64,000 nucleotides of DNA from an uncultured Bacteroidales bacterium (GTDB lineage Bacteria; Bacteroidota; Bacteroidia; Bacteroidales; Paludibacteraceae). A program made the position numbers and the translations under genes. The notes beneath the pieces were generated by a model. The model made no database searches. It worked only from the letters and a program-made list of their open reading frames with translations, and was not told the origin of the DNA. Positions within the stretch are counted from its first letter, which is position 1, and each line of letters begins with the position of its first letter. The stretch covers positions 53,433 through 117,432 of the forward strand of contig CACZOA010000050.1 of NCBI GenBank assembly GCA_902782665.1. The letters run 5' to 3'. Below are positions 17,153 to 26,726 of the stretch, piece by piece.

Positions 17153-17773
17153 TTATTCCCCAAAATCAATCGGTTGCTGGCATGGAAGTAAAGTGAAGGA
17201 TTTTCTGTGATATGGCGACGGACCAAACTGAGCTATCGCTTCACGATGTGCTTTAGTCGGATAACCTTTGTTTTTTGCCCATCCATACATAGGATATTCC
17301 TCCGCAATTTTCATCATATAATCGTCACGATAGGTTTTTGCCAGGATCGAAGCTGCCGCAATCGACAAATACTTACCATCCCCACCTACAACTGTATGAT
17401 ACGGGATATTCTTGTAGGGACGGAATTTATTACCGTCGACAATAATATGCTGTGGTTCTATTCCAAGAGCTTCAATAGCACGATGCATCGACATTATTGA
17501 GCATTGAAGGATATTATACTTGTCTATCTCCTCTGGTGTGCAGATACCTAATGCCCACGCAACCGCCTTTTCCTCAATTATCGGACGTAGTTTATACCGT
17601 TGCTTCTCCGTAAGCTGTTTTGAATCATTCAGTTCCTCCAAATAGAAATCATCTGGAAGAATTACGGCTGCAGCATACACTGGTCCAGCCAACGGACCAC
17701 GACCCGCTTCATCTGTCCCAACTTCAACAATTCCGTCGAGCATATGGTGTAATAGAGGCAAATGTTCTTTCAT
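17153..17773 (-). CDS. rnhB: Ribonuclease HII
   Basis: A 206-aa enzyme that nicks RNA-DNA hybrids and removes misincorporated ribonucleotides. The active-site motif DEAGRGPLAGPVYAAAVIL places D21 and E22. Later conserved blocks are DSKQLTEKQR, HIIVDGNKFRP (third acidic residue) and SIAAASILAKTYRDDYM. The ATG at 17771-17773 is one base beyond the stop of the antiporter gene. A TTG five codons earlier would overlap that gene and is not favoured. Confidence 0.95.
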   Translation of the reverse strand: MKEHLPLLHHMLDGIVEVGTDEAGRGPLAGPVYAAAVILPDDFYLEELNDSKQLTEKQRYKLRPIIEEKAVAWALGICTPEEIDKYNILQCSIMSMHRAIEALGIEPQHIIVDGNKFRPYKNIPYHTVVGGDGKYLSIAAASILAKTYRDDYMMKIAEEYPMYGWAKNKGYPTKAHREAIAQFGPSPYHRKSFTLLPCQQPIDFGE

Positions 17774-17774
17774 G

Positions 17775-20060
17775 TTACTTAAAATCAATAGATGTAAGCG
17801 TACTCTGTATCAAATTCTGTATTCTATCCTTCTCACCAACAATCCACACTATATCACCAACACAGAATTTTGTATGTATTCCTGGCGACATTGTAGTTTC
17901 GCCTTCATGCTCTATTCCAACAACCAAGCACTTGGAATTATCTCTGATTCCAGATTCCAATATGCTCTTTCCCTCCAGTATAGAACCTTTCTTGATTATC
18001 AATTGTTCCACACTGACCTCTTTCTTCTGCATTGTGGTAATGTCAAACGCAGGTTTACCAAATATTTTACCAACCGCTGTCAACTGCTCATCGGTACCTA
18101 ACACAAGAACCTTGTCGAACGGTAAAATTTTCTCCTTTCCACCGGGGATATTTATTCTACGTTCTCCACGAATGATAGATACGACATGTACACCGCAAAC
18201 CTGTCGGAGATTAAGTTCGATCAAAGTCTTGTCGCAACATTCCGCATTCGCATCCACAACGAAATCAGCCAAATGGAGATCATGCGTGGACAAACTCTTT
18301 GAAAGTACCGCACTCTCAAAAACAGAACTTTTTTCTTCCATATTCCTTCGCATCTCGATTTCTCGGATATTGAGATTATAGAAAAATTTACGTTCAATCT
18401 TAATAGACCAATATTTTACCGCTCTTGATCGATAAATCATAAACAACAACCCCATTGCCATAACTGTAGAAATAAAAGGATGTCCTGGCAATAGGCCATA
18501 GCCAATCAACAATGCAATAATCCCAACACCGACAGCAGCCCTTAACAATGTCAACCCTACCAACGGAGCCCAGTTGCTTCGGTTGACAGAAAACAAGTAT
18601 TTATATTCGGCCGAATGATTCTTTTTCGCGACTATCGCACGTACAAAAGGGGAAACGAGCAAAATGCTCACCACCGTCATAACAATATTAATCCAATATC
18701 CTCCATCCATCTGAGAGATCTTAGGGAAAATATAAGTTATGAATACAAGCACAACAGCTATGCTCACAGATCCATATATTCCGACAATCTCAAGGATTTG
18801 GGTAAGGAAATTTTTCCAGACAGCCATCACCCCTTCAACTTCCTTCTTTGTCTGGGTACGCTCAATCATCGTCCTGAATTTCTCAGGCAATTTCACATTC
18901 AGCCATTCCACTACAGGAATCGCTGATTTCATCATAAACGGAGTTATGAAAATTGTCACGACTGACACTGCAACAATAATAGGATAAAGGAACTCATCAC
19001 AAAGTTTCAATTGAGTACCGAGAAGAGCAACGATAAACGCAAACTCTCCGACCTGTGTAAGGCTGAATCCACATTGTATGGCCGTTCTAAGCGTCGCTCC
19101 AGAGAAAAGGACTCCCGTCGTGCCCAAACAAACCTGACCTATTATCACAGCCATAGATATCGCAAGAATCTCCTTCCAATACTCCACAAGAATCGAAGGA
19201 TCTATCATCATACCAACCGACACAAAGAACACAGCTCCAAAAAAGTCCTTAATCGGAGTCATCACTTTTGTGATTCTTTCCGCCTCAATCGTCTCCGCCA
19301 GTATAGAGCCCATAACAAATGCTCCGAACTCTTCGCTGAATCCGACAGCAGATGCAAAATAGACCATGCCCAAACATAATCCCGTCGATACGATAAGAAG
19401 AGTTTCATCGTTAATGTATTTCTTGGTCCGCTTCAATATAGACGGAATAAAAAAGATACCTATTACCAACCAAATGATAAGGAAGAAGACTAAACGAAGA
19501 ATAGCGAAAAAGAATTCAGTACCTTCAAATGCCTGTCCAGCGGCGATTGTTGGAAGCAACACCATTATCAAGATAGCAGCCAAATCCTCAAAAATCAACA
19601 CGCCAAGTACCACACTTGCAAAGCGATGGCTGCGAAGATCAAGGTCATCGAGAGCTTTAAGAATAATAGTGGTGGAACTCATGCAAATCATACATCCAAG
19701 CATCACACTATTAGAAGTGCTCCACCCCAACATTTTTCCAACAGACAACCCCACCAATATCATGCCAGGGATAATAATGGCAGATGCCGACAATGCACTT
19801 TTGCCTACTTTGGCTACCTTACGGAAACTGAATTCCAATCCAAGAGCAAACAACAGGAATACGACACCGATTTTAGCCCATACTTCCACATCCGCGTCTC
19901 CAATGATATCGGGAGCGAAAACAAACTGTTTACTAACTAAAAAACCAGCAACAATATAGCCAAGGATTATAGGCTGCTTCAACCATTTAAAAATAACAGT
20001 TGATATACTAGCCACAATCATTATAAGCGCCAAATCTGTTATAATAGTAGGAATACCCAT
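17775..20060 (-). CDS. Kef-type cation:proton antiporter (CPA2) with two RCK_C domains
   Basis: A 761-aa inner-membrane protein. Residues 1-385 form the CPA2 exchanger core of about 12 helices (ALGLEFSFRKVAK, SSTTIILKALDDL, GFSEEFGAFVMGSILAET, FFGAVFFVSVGMMIDPS). Two or three additional helices lie near 435-540. The C-terminus carries two TrkA-C/RCK_C-like domains (about 600-670 and 685-755; second begins QLIIKKGSILEGKSI). No nucleotide-binding RCK_N domain is seen between them. It probably exchanges K+ or Na+ for H+. It is transcribed with rnhB (1-base gap). Confidence 0.9.
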   Translation of the reverse strand: MGIPTIITDLALIMIVASISTVIFKWLKQPIILGYIVAGFLVSKQFVFAPDIIGDADVEVWAKIGVVFLLFALGLEFSFRKVAKVGKSALSASAIIIPGMILVGLSVGKMLGWSTSNSVMLGCMICMSSTTIILKALDDLDLRSHRFASVVLGVLIFEDLAAILIMVLLPTIAAGQAFEGTEFFFAILRLVFFLIIWLVIGIFFIPSILKRTKKYINDETLLIVSTGLCLGMVYFASAVGFSEEFGAFVMGSILAETIEAERITKVMTPIKDFFGAVFFVSVGMMIDPSILVEYWKEILAISMAVIIGQVCLGTTGVLFSGATLRTAIQCGFSLTQVGEFAFIVALLGTQLKLCDEFLYPIIVAVSVVTIFITPFMMKSAIPVVEWLNVKLPEKFRTMIERTQTKKEVEGVMAVWKNFLTQILEIVGIYGSVSIAVVLVFITYIFPKISQMDGGYWINIVMTVVSILLVSPFVRAIVAKKNHSAEYKYLFSVNRSNWAPLVGLTLLRAAVGVGIIALLIGYGLLPGHPFISTVMAMGLLFMIYRSRAVKYWSIKIERKFFYNLNIREIEMRRNMEEKSSVFESAVLSKSLSTHDLHLADFVVDANAECCDKTLIELNLRQVCGVHVVSIIRGERRINIPGGKEKILPFDKVLVLGTDEQLTAVGKIFGKPAFDITTMQKKEVSVEQLIIKKGSILEGKSILESGIRDNSKCLVVGIEHEGETTMSPGIHTKFCVGDIVWIVGEKDRIQNLIQSTLTSIDFK

Positions 20061-20162
20061 TTTGTCCCTAAAATCTCAATTTATCACACAAAAATAAGCT
20101 TTTTTCCCTTCTAAATGCTATTAAAGTTTGTTAAATATGTCGAAATGTTAAATTTAAAACGT

Positions 20163-20170
20163 TACTTTTG
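20163..20170 (+). promoter_or_regulatory. -7 box for rprX-rprY
   Basis: TACTTTTG fits TAnnTTTG, 19 bases above the rprX ATG. No good -33 box is seen at the expected distance, which could mean an activator is needed. Confidence 0.4.
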
Positions 20171-20189
20171 ATTAAAACTTTTTAGATAG

Positions 20190-21722
20190 ATGAGGAAGAG
20201 TCTCGGAATAGTGTGTTTGACAGGCATCATGGTAATCGCGTTTGTCGGTCTGCTTGTGCTACAGTCGTCGTACATCAAAATGACGGCAAACATGAGAGAA
20301 GACCAATTCAACGAGAATGTGCACCTATGTCTATTCAATATCACTCAAATTCTTGAGGAAGAGGAGACGATGCGATTTTTGGCTGAAAATATTGAATCAG
20401 AATTGCAAGTACAAGACTCCAGCCAGTTGAACTTTTTTTCTGACAATCATAAAAAGTTACAAGCGATCTTTAAATTTACAGAGTTTAACGCGAACAATGA
20501 CAAAAGTTGCGTGCGCATAAAGCCCAAAGTGTACCTTCAGACGACAAGTGGAAAAAATACGTTACAGGGGACATCACACCTTCTTCAAAAAAAGTTGCGA
20601 GACAGATTCAACCACGAACGTCAATTCCTTGATAACGTTTTGCTTCGTTTGCTTGGAGAAAACTATTCCCGTCATATATCTGAGCGTATCGACTTCAACC
20701 ACCTGACGGAGCTGTTGGATAAAGAGATGCAACAACGAGGCCTTGATCTGCCACATTTTATAGCAGTCTATTCAAGTGACGGTGTAGAAGTGTATAGTTC
20801 CAAAGGATTCAATGGAGACAATGCAGAAAACACATATAGCCAGGCACTATTTGTGAATGACCCGTATCCTACTGGCAACTATATGAAGGTGTATTTCCCG
20901 ACAAAAAATAAATACGTCTACAATACCGTCAGACTTGTGTTGCCAACAACTATCATATTCTTTCTCCTCTTGCTTATATTCATCACATCCCTTATGATGA
21001 TTTCAAGAGAAAAGAGATTGACACAAATGCGTACCGATTTCATGAACAACATGACTCATGAGCTGAAAACACCTGTTTCGTCAATTTCTCTGGCGTCACA
21101 AATGTTGAATGATGAGAGTATACCGAAAACTCCACGCATGCTTGCACATCTTGGTAAAACAATTAACGATGAGACACAGCGTCTTACTCAGCAGATTGAA
21201 AAAGTGTTGCAAATGTCTATCTTAGAAAAAGAAAGTTCAGCGCTTAAACTTAAAGAAATAGATGTCAATGAACTGATTGTAAAAGCAACCTCCAACTTTA
21301 TGATTAAAGTCAAAAATAAAGGCGGAGACATTGACACCTCATTAGAGGCTAATTATCCGTTTATCTTAGCTGATGAAGTGCATTTCACTAACATCATCTA
21401 CAATCTGATGGACAACGCTCTTAAATACACAGAAGAAGTCCCTCACCTTGAGGTAAATACAGCAGAAGATGAGACACATGTCATCATCACAGTGAAAGAT
21501 AACGGTATAGGTATAAAACCGGAAGACAAAGAAAAGATATTCGATAAATTCTTCCGTGTATCAACAGGAAATATACATAATGTAAAAGGATTCGGTCTTG
21601 GTTTGGCATATGTAAAAAAAGTTGTTACCGATCATAAAGGAACCATTACCTGCGACAGCATTTTTGGAAAAGGGACAACATTCACAATACGCATACCAAA
21701 GACTGGAGAAAAACAAAAATAG
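20190..21722 (+). CDS. rprX: Sensor histidine kinase, RprX type
   Basis: A 510-aa membrane kinase. Helices at about 7-28 and 250-270 flank a periplasmic sensor domain. The dimerisation box FMNNMTHELKTPVSSIS carries the phosphoacceptor H290. The ATP-binding domain has the N box (IIYNLMDNALKYTEE), G1 (VKDNGIGIKPED), F box and G2 (GFGLGLAYVKKVV). With the response regulator 25 bases downstream it matches the Bacteroides RprX/RprY pair. The signal is unknown. Confidence 0.9.
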   Translation: MRKSLGIVCLTGIMVIAFVGLLVLQSSYIKMTANMREDQFNENVHLCLFNITQILEEEETMRFLAENIESELQVQDSSQLNFFSDNHKKLQAIFKFTEFNANNDKSCVRIKPKVYLQTTSGKNTLQGTSHLLQKKLRDRFNHERQFLDNVLLRLLGENYSRHISERIDFNHLTELLDKEMQQRGLDLPHFIAVYSSDGVEVYSSKGFNGDNAENTYSQALFVNDPYPTGNYMKVYFPTKNKYVYNTVRLVLPTTIIFFLLLLIFITSLMMISREKRLTQMRTDFMNNMTHELKTPVSSISLASQMLNDESIPKTPRMLAHLGKTINDETQRLTQQIEKVLQMSILEKESSALKLKEIDVNELIVKATSNFMIKVKNKGGDIDTSLEANYPFILADEVHFTNIIYNLMDNALKYTEEVPHLEVNTAEDETHVIITVKDNGIGIKPEDKEKIFDKFFRVSTGNIHNVKGFGLGLAYVKKVVTDHKGTITCDSIFGKGTTFTIRIPKTGEKQK

Positions 21723-21747
21723 AGTATTAACGTAATATATTACGATC

Positions 21748-22455
21748 ATGAGCGACAAGAAAAACAGCACAAGAATTCTTCTTTGTGAAGATGACGAAAA
21801 TCTTGGTTTGCTTCTTTGCGAATACTTGGAAGCAAAAGGTTATGAGGTAGTTTTGAAGAAAGACGGTGCAGCTGGCTACCAAACATTCTCAGAACAATAT
21901 TTCGACATTTGCGTCCTTGATGTGATGATGCCAATCAAGGATGGATTCACAATGGCCAAAGAAATCAGAGCTACCAATACAACTGTGCCTATCATCTTTC
22001 TTACAGCCAAAACACTGAAAGAAGATATCTTGGAAGGATTTCATATCGGTGCAGACGACTACATTACAAAGCCATTCAGCATGGAAGAACTTCTTCTACG
22101 TATTGAGGCTGTATTGCGTCGTGCTGGAGCAAAACGCCCTACAGAAGACGCCACATACAAATTTGGAAAATTCATTTTTGATACCAATAAACAGACTCTT
22201 ACAATAAATGGAGTTGAAGACAAGTTGACTACAAAAGAAAGTGACCTGCTTGCCCTTCTATGTGCAAACTCAAATGAGATTCTCGAGCGTAACATGGCAT
22301 TGAAAACTATATGGGAAGAAGATAGCTATTTCAACGCAAGAAGTATGGACGTCTACATCACAAAATTAAGAAAACGATTGAAAGATGATCCTGAAGTTGA
22401 GATTATCAATGTTCATGGAAAAGGATATAAGCTTGTATTTCCTCAAAACAGTTAA
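21748..22455 (+). CDS. rprY: Response regulator, RprY type
   Basis: A 235-aa OmpR-class regulator. The receiver domain (8-125) has the acidic pair DD at 15-16, phosphoacceptor D58 in CVLDVMMP, and the conserved T/K in FLTAKTLKEDI and YITKPFSMEE. The winged-helix DNA-binding domain (about 140-233) ends KLRKRLKDDPEVEIINVHGKG. FLTAKTLKEDILEGFHIGAD is typical of RprY in Bacteroidales. A strong terminator follows the stop codon. Confidence 0.93.
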   Translation: MSDKKNSTRILLCEDDENLGLLLCEYLEAKGYEVVLKKDGAAGYQTFSEQYFDICVLDVMMPIKDGFTMAKEIRATNTTVPIIFLTAKTLKEDILEGFHIGADDYITKPFSMEELLLRIEAVLRRAGAKRPTEDATYKFGKFIFDTNKQTLTINGVEDKLTTKESDLLALLCANSNEILERNMALKTIWEEDSYFNARSMDVYITKLRKRLKDDPEVEIINVHGKGYKLVFPQNS

Positions 22456-22478
22456 TAATTAAAAGTCAAACAACTTGA

Positions 22479-22504
22479 AAAAGACGGTGAAATCACCGTC
22501 TTTT
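22479..22504 (+). terminator. Intrinsic terminator of rprX-rprY
   Basis: AAAAGACGGTG (22479-22489) pairs perfectly with CACCGTCTTTT (22494-22504) around AAAT, ending in a short T-run. It lies 23 bases after rprY. Confidence 0.85.
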
Positions 22505-22534
22505 CAGGTTTTATAATCAACACCAACACACAAG

Positions 22535-23269
22535 GTGGAATACATTCTTTTGATAATATGTGCTTGCGGAGCAGGATTTGTGCAGCGCACAGTAGGATTT
22601 GGATTCGGGATTTTTCTGATACCGTTACTTTTTTTACTGGGGATCATGGACGGAGACTACAAAAGTATTGTATCACTGTCCTCGATGATGGCGGCTACAT
22701 TAAGCTTGATAACTGTCTGGGATCTTCGCAAATCACTCGATTGGCACTATATTTGGCCTCTTTTGATTGTATTTATTCCAACAAGCACATTTTTCTCATA
22801 CGTGATGTTTGGCACAGACGCATCGTGGCTAAAGATAATTTTAGGCATCACACTAATCCTGTTGTCAATCTATTTCACTTTCTTCAAGAAAGAGGGCATT
22901 AAAATCAAACCGAACTGGTTTAATACTATCAGTCTGGGCAGTTTGAGTGGATTGATGGGCGGATTGTTTTCAATGCAAGGTCCTCCCGTCGTCTACTATT
23001 ACCTCTCAACACAAAAGACAAAAGAAGAATATATGGCACAGACGCAATGCTTTTTTCTTCTCGGCAATCTATGGATGACCTTACTTCGTGCAGGGGAAGG
23101 AATAATCACAATGGAAGTCGGCAAAAATTACTTTATAGCCATAGCAGGTTGCCTTACAGGTATGTGGATAGGAGCCCACATTTACAATAAATTGAACAAT
23201 GGATTGCTACTCAAGATGATTTATATCTTTTTGGCATACAGCGGTGTGAGTATGATTATAGGTCAATAG
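22535..23269 (+). CDS. TSUP family (TauE/SafE-type) membrane permease
   Basis: A 244-aa protein with seven to eight hydrophobic helices. The two family repeats are visible: FVQRTVGFGFGIFLIPLLFL near the start and SGLMGGLFSMQGPPVVYYYL near residue 135. The TSUP family exports or imports sulfite, sulfoacetate and related organosulfur or carboxylate anions; the substrate here is not determined. The start is GTG at 22535, just after the rprY terminator; no in-frame ATG lies near it. It is monocistronic, ending next to the promoter of the glycan operon. Confidence 0.88.
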   Translation: MEYILLIICACGAGFVQRTVGFGFGIFLIPLLFLLGIMDGDYKSIVSLSSMMAATLSLITVWDLRKSLDWHYIWPLLIVFIPTSTFFSYVMFGTDASWLKIILGITLILLSIYFTFFKKEGIKIKPNWFNTISLGSLSGLMGGLFSMQGPPVVYYYLSTQKTKEEYMAQTQCFFLLGNLWMTLLRAGEGIITMEVGKNYFIAIAGCLTGMWIGAHIYNKLNNGLLLKMIYIFLAYSGVSMIIGQ

Positions 23270-23300
23270 TTGGATAATCGAAATTGAAAAACTATTTTTG
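23270..23300 (+). promoter_or_regulatory. Promoter of the surface-glycan operon
   Basis: TTG (23270-23272), touching the end of the TSUP gene, and TATTTTTG (23293-23300) are 20 bases apart, a full Bacteroidota promoter. The first glycosyltransferase ATG is at 23354. Confidence 0.65.
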
Positions 23301-23353
23301 CAAAATAAAATTTGCAGTATAGTATAATAGGGAATACTGACAAACAAGTAGAA

Positions 23354-24250
23354 ATGCAAAAGGAGTTGTCCATAATATATGTTAACTATAACACTGCCGA
23401 TCAAGTAATGACATCGGTAGAAAGCGTGCGTCGTCACACAAAAGGCATCGACTACGAAATTATAGTTGCTGACAACAACTCCAAAGATGACGAAAATCTC
23501 CAGAAACTTATTGATGATGAAACTATCAAAGTTGTAAAACTAGATGACAACTATGGATTTGGCAAAGCTAACAATGCTGGTGTGAAGGAGTGTACTGGAG
23601 AATATATTTTTCTTTTGAACCCAGATACAATATGCCACGACAATTCCATCAAAAAGTTGCTTGATTGCCTCAAGGCCGATCAAACAATAGGTGTGATAAG
23701 TCCAAATCTCATTAACGCAGAATCAAAACCTACCCACTCTTTCAGACGTGCAGGAGACGGAATTTTAACTGAACTCAATTTTGCATTGTTTGGATTACCG
23801 TACAAAATATTGTATGGCAGTGATTTTGAATTCAACCATAGTGACAAACAGCTAGAAGTGACTTATTCATGCGGTGCTGCAATGATGATGAAGAAAAATA
23901 TCTTCGAAAAAGTTGATGGGTTTGACGATACTTTTTTCATGTACTATGAAGATCAAGATCTCTGTAATAGAATCAAGAAAACGGGATTAAGAATCGTCAA
24001 CGAACCCAAAGCTATAATACAGCACTTAGAAGGCACAAGCATCCATCTCAATTCAAAAAGAGAGACCTTCATTATCCAAAGCAGAAAAAAATACTTTATA
24101 AAAACAATGCCATTATGGCATTTCAAAGTGGCAAATATTTTGACAAAAGCTCTCCTTTTAATCGGAGAATTTATATACATACTATGTGGCAAAAAAGAGT
24201 TGGCTGAAAAATACTCATACCGAAGAAAACTAATTTCAGAATATGAATAA
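23354..24250 (+). CDS. Family 2 glycosyltransferase
   Basis: A 298-aa GT-A enzyme resembling rhamnosyltransferases. It has the nucleotide-sugar entry motif SIIYVNYNTADQV, the EIIVADNNSKDD block, the metal-binding region FLLNPDTICHD (in place of a strict DxD) and the acceptor/catalytic segment GGxD-like DGFDDTFFMYYEDQDLCNRI. The ATG at 23354 is chosen over an in-frame TTG at 23312, which lies just 12 bases below the -7 box. It is the first gene of the glycan operon, overlapping the next gene by 8 bases. Confidence 0.92.
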   Translation: MQKELSIIYVNYNTADQVMTSVESVRRHTKGIDYEIIVADNNSKDDENLQKLIDDETIKVVKLDDNYGFGKANNAGVKECTGEYIFLLNPDTICHDNSIKKLLDCLKADQTIGVISPNLINAESKPTHSFRRAGDGILTELNFALFGLPYKILYGSDFEFNHSDKQLEVTYSCGAAMMMKKNIFEKVDGFDDTFFMYYEDQDLCNRIKKTGLRIVNEPKAIIQHLEGTSIHLNSKRETFIIQSRKKYFIKTMPLWHFKVANILTKALLLIGEFIYILCGKKELAEKYSYRRKLISEYE

Positions 24251-25292
24251 TAAAACTCTATATATAAACGGGCTTTTCTTAGCACAGAAAGCAACTGGCG
24301 TACAAGTCGTATCTTATGAAATGTGCCAAGCATTACATAAGTTAGGATGGCATGTCGTATGCTTTATGCCAGACGTAAATATAGAAGAAGGATATAATCC
24401 AAACTTTGAAGTTGTAAAATTAGCTGGACATAAAGGACACGTTTGGGAACAAACAACATTACGCCGACATCTAAAAAAAATCGGTAGTCCACTATTCATA
24501 AATTTATTTGGACTTGGAGTAGTAGGCTACAAAAATCAAATCGTAACTGTACATGATATTGCATATAGTGTAAACAAAGAATGGTTCAGTTTCAGTTACC
24601 GTACATGTTATAGCTTATTGCTTCCAATCCTTACTCGCCAAGCGAAACTCGTACTTACAGTAAGTGAGTTCTCAAAACGAGAAATAATCAAAGAATTCTC
24701 CATTTCATCGGACAAAATATTCATTTTTTCACCTGCCCCAAAATCACGACCGCATACAGATACAGAAGCAGATGTTGATGGCAAATACGTAATCGCTGTA
24801 TCCAGCATGGATCCACGCAAGAACTTCAAGACGTTAGTGGAAGCCTACAAAAAACGTCCAGACGACGGGGTTAAACTGATTGTAGTTGGAGGGGCTGCAA
24901 AAATCTATGGAGAAACAAACATTCACAATACAGATGACAGAATAAAATTTCTTGGCAGAGTTTCTGACGAACGTCTAGAAGCTCTATATAGAAATGCATC
25001 TCTTTATGTCTGCACATCACTTTATGAAGGATTCGGCATCCCTGCCCTTGAAGCCATGCAGTATGGTTGCCCAGTAGCAGTGAGCGACATTGAAATATTC
25101 CACGAAGTATTAGGAGAACATGCCGTCTACTTTAATCCTACAGACACAACAGACATTGCAGAAAAAATCACCATCGCTTTATCAAAAAAATACGATGAAA
25201 TCGATAGAAATACATTGATCGAGCATTCAAAGAAATATAATATGGACTTTTCAGCAGAGAAGTTGTCTAAGAAATTGGAGACCCTTTTATAG
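24243..25292 (+). CDS. Family 4 glycosyltransferase
   Basis: A 349-aa GT-B enzyme. The N-terminal domain has NGLFLAQKATGVQVVSYEM and the acceptor-side VTVHDIAYSVNKEWF. The C-terminal nucleotide-sugar domain carries AVSSMDPRKNFKTLVEAY and the E-x7-E motif YEGFGIPALEAMQYGCPVAV. Retaining sugar transferases of this kind assemble O-antigen or capsule units on the cytoplasmic face. It is translationally coupled to the upstream GT2 gene. Confidence 0.93.
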   Translation: MNNKTLYINGLFLAQKATGVQVVSYEMCQALHKLGWHVVCFMPDVNIEEGYNPNFEVVKLAGHKGHVWEQTTLRRHLKKIGSPLFINLFGLGVVGYKNQIVTVHDIAYSVNKEWFSFSYRTCYSLLLPILTRQAKLVLTVSEFSKREIIKEFSISSDKIFIFSPAPKSRPHTDTEADVDGKYVIAVSSMDPRKNFKTLVEAYKKRPDDGVKLIVVGGAAKIYGETNIHNTDDRIKFLGRVSDERLEALYRNASLYVCTSLYEGFGIPALEAMQYGCPVAVSDIEIFHEVLGEHAVYFNPTDTTDIAEKITIALSKKYDEIDRNTLIEHSKKYNMDFSAEKLSKKLETLL

Positions 25293-25377
25293 AGAAAAGT
25301 TCTAAAAATCACCATTTTTTGGGATAAAAGTACTACTTTTGTCAAGTTTTTAAAAATGGAGGGGGTTTTAAGCGAAA

Positions 25378-26721
25378 ATGATAACTGAGAAAACAGATTT
25401 CTACAGAAAGATAGACACGATTATAGGCGATGTTCACGCTCTGTTATCGTCGTCTTTTCGCATTTGCAAGAAAATGTTGATTCAAAATGTTATCTTTATA
25501 CCATTTTTCCCCTTATTGGTTTCAATAAATTCTTGTACAAATATCAATTCGAACATTAACAATACAGATAATTCATCCTCCATTGATACCGTTAAAAACA
25601 CCAAACATGTTCACCAAATTATCTATGGCATCAATGTAGATTCTTTATATCACGAAAAATATTCTGTCAGACATGGCGAAAATCTTTCGGACATTTTATC
25701 TAGATACAATGTTGACAACAGGCACATTGCAAAATGTGATTCTGCAATAAGCAAGGTATTTGACATAAAAAAATTACGGGCAGGCAACAAGTATTGTGTC
25801 ATCACTGAACAAGATTCTCTACACACGCTACGTCATTTGATTTATGAGATAAGTCCAGTTGAATATTTTGTTTTGTCCATCGATGGAAACAAAATCACTT
25901 CTGAAAAAAACAAGCACAAAGTAATTGAGAAAGAAAAAATAGCAGAAGGCGTAATTGAGACATCACTTTGGAATGCAGTAGTAGGCCAAGGATTACAATG
26001 GGAATTAGCAATGAAATTATCCGACATATACGCATGGAATATCGATTTCTTCGGTCTTCAAAAAGGAGATATGTTCAAAGCGAAATATACAGAACGATGG
26101 GTAGACACCACATTTGTTGGCATTGACACTATCAAATGTGCCATGTTCTATCACGACAATCGTGAATATCATGCTATTCCATTTGACATTAATGGAAAGA
26201 CTGAATATTTTGACAACAATGGCAACAGCCTGCGTAAAGCTTTCTTAAAAGCACCATTAAAATATTCACGTATCAGTTCAAAATTTACACACTCACGATT
26301 CCATCCTGTATTGAAAATTCGCCGACCACACCATGGTGTCGACTATGCTGCTCCCAAAGGAACTCATGTGATGAGTATAGGAGACGGGAAAGTCGTAGCA
26401 AAGGGATGGGATAAAAAAGGCGGAGGTAATTACATCAAAATCCAACACAACTCGATATACAGCACTGTCTACATGCATCTAAACGGGTTCGCCAAAGGCA
26501 TTTCACAAGGCAGTAATGTAAAGCAGAGCGATTTAATCGGTTATGTCGGTAGTACAGGCACCGCAACTGGACCACATCTTGACTTCAGAGTCTACAAGAA
26601 TGGTCGACCTATAGACCCATTAAAATTGGAAAGTCCATCCGTCGAACCTGTTCCTGTCGATAGCATGGCAAAATTCATGATCAAAAAAGACTCTTTATTA
26701 AGAGATTTAAGAGTAGATTAA
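25378..26721 (+). CDS. M23 family metallopeptidase inside the glycan operon
   Basis: A 447-aa envelope protein. A hydrophobic segment at about 37-53 ends near a cysteine (SINSCTN), suggesting a lipoprotein or anchor. A LysM/OapA-like region follows (YSVRHGENLSDILSRY, about 98-113), then a beta domain and the LytM peptidase domain (about 300-430). Zinc ligands are PHHGVDYAAP and TGPHLDFRVYKNG, where the usual HxH reads HLD as in many Bacteroidota homologues. It probably cuts peptidoglycan cross-bridges. The 85-base gap in front holds a lone -7-like TACTTTTG (25334-25341), so it may also have its own promoter. Confidence 0.88.
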   Translation: MITEKTDFYRKIDTIIGDVHALLSSSFRICKKMLIQNVIFIPFFPLLVSINSCTNINSNINNTDNSSSIDTVKNTKHVHQIIYGINVDSLYHEKYSVRHGENLSDILSRYNVDNRHIAKCDSAISKVFDIKKLRAGNKYCVITEQDSLHTLRHLIYEISPVEYFVLSIDGNKITSEKNKHKVIEKEKIAEGVIETSLWNAVVGQGLQWELAMKLSDIYAWNIDFFGLQKGDMFKAKYTERWVDTTFVGIDTIKCAMFYHDNREYHAIPFDINGKTEYFDNNGNSLRKAFLKAPLKYSRISSKFTHSRFHPVLKIRRPHHGVDYAAPKGTHVMSIGDGKVVAKGWDKKGGGNYIKIQHNSIYSTVYMHLNGFAKGISQGSNVKQSDLIGYVGSTGTATGPHLDFRVYKNGRPIDPLKLESPSVEPVPVDSMAKFMIKKDSLLRDLRVD

Positions 26722-26726
26722 CAAAA

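Noticed and set aside
17620-18381. Plus-strand frame of 253 codons opposite rnhB and the antiporter
   Set aside because: It spans two clearly recognised minus-strand genes and shows no domain or signal of its own.
25318-25341. Full internal promoter before the M23 peptidase gene
   Set aside because: A -7-like TACTTTTG is present but the only TTTG upstream is 12 bases away, too close for the Bacteroidota spacing; kept only as a note in the gene entry.
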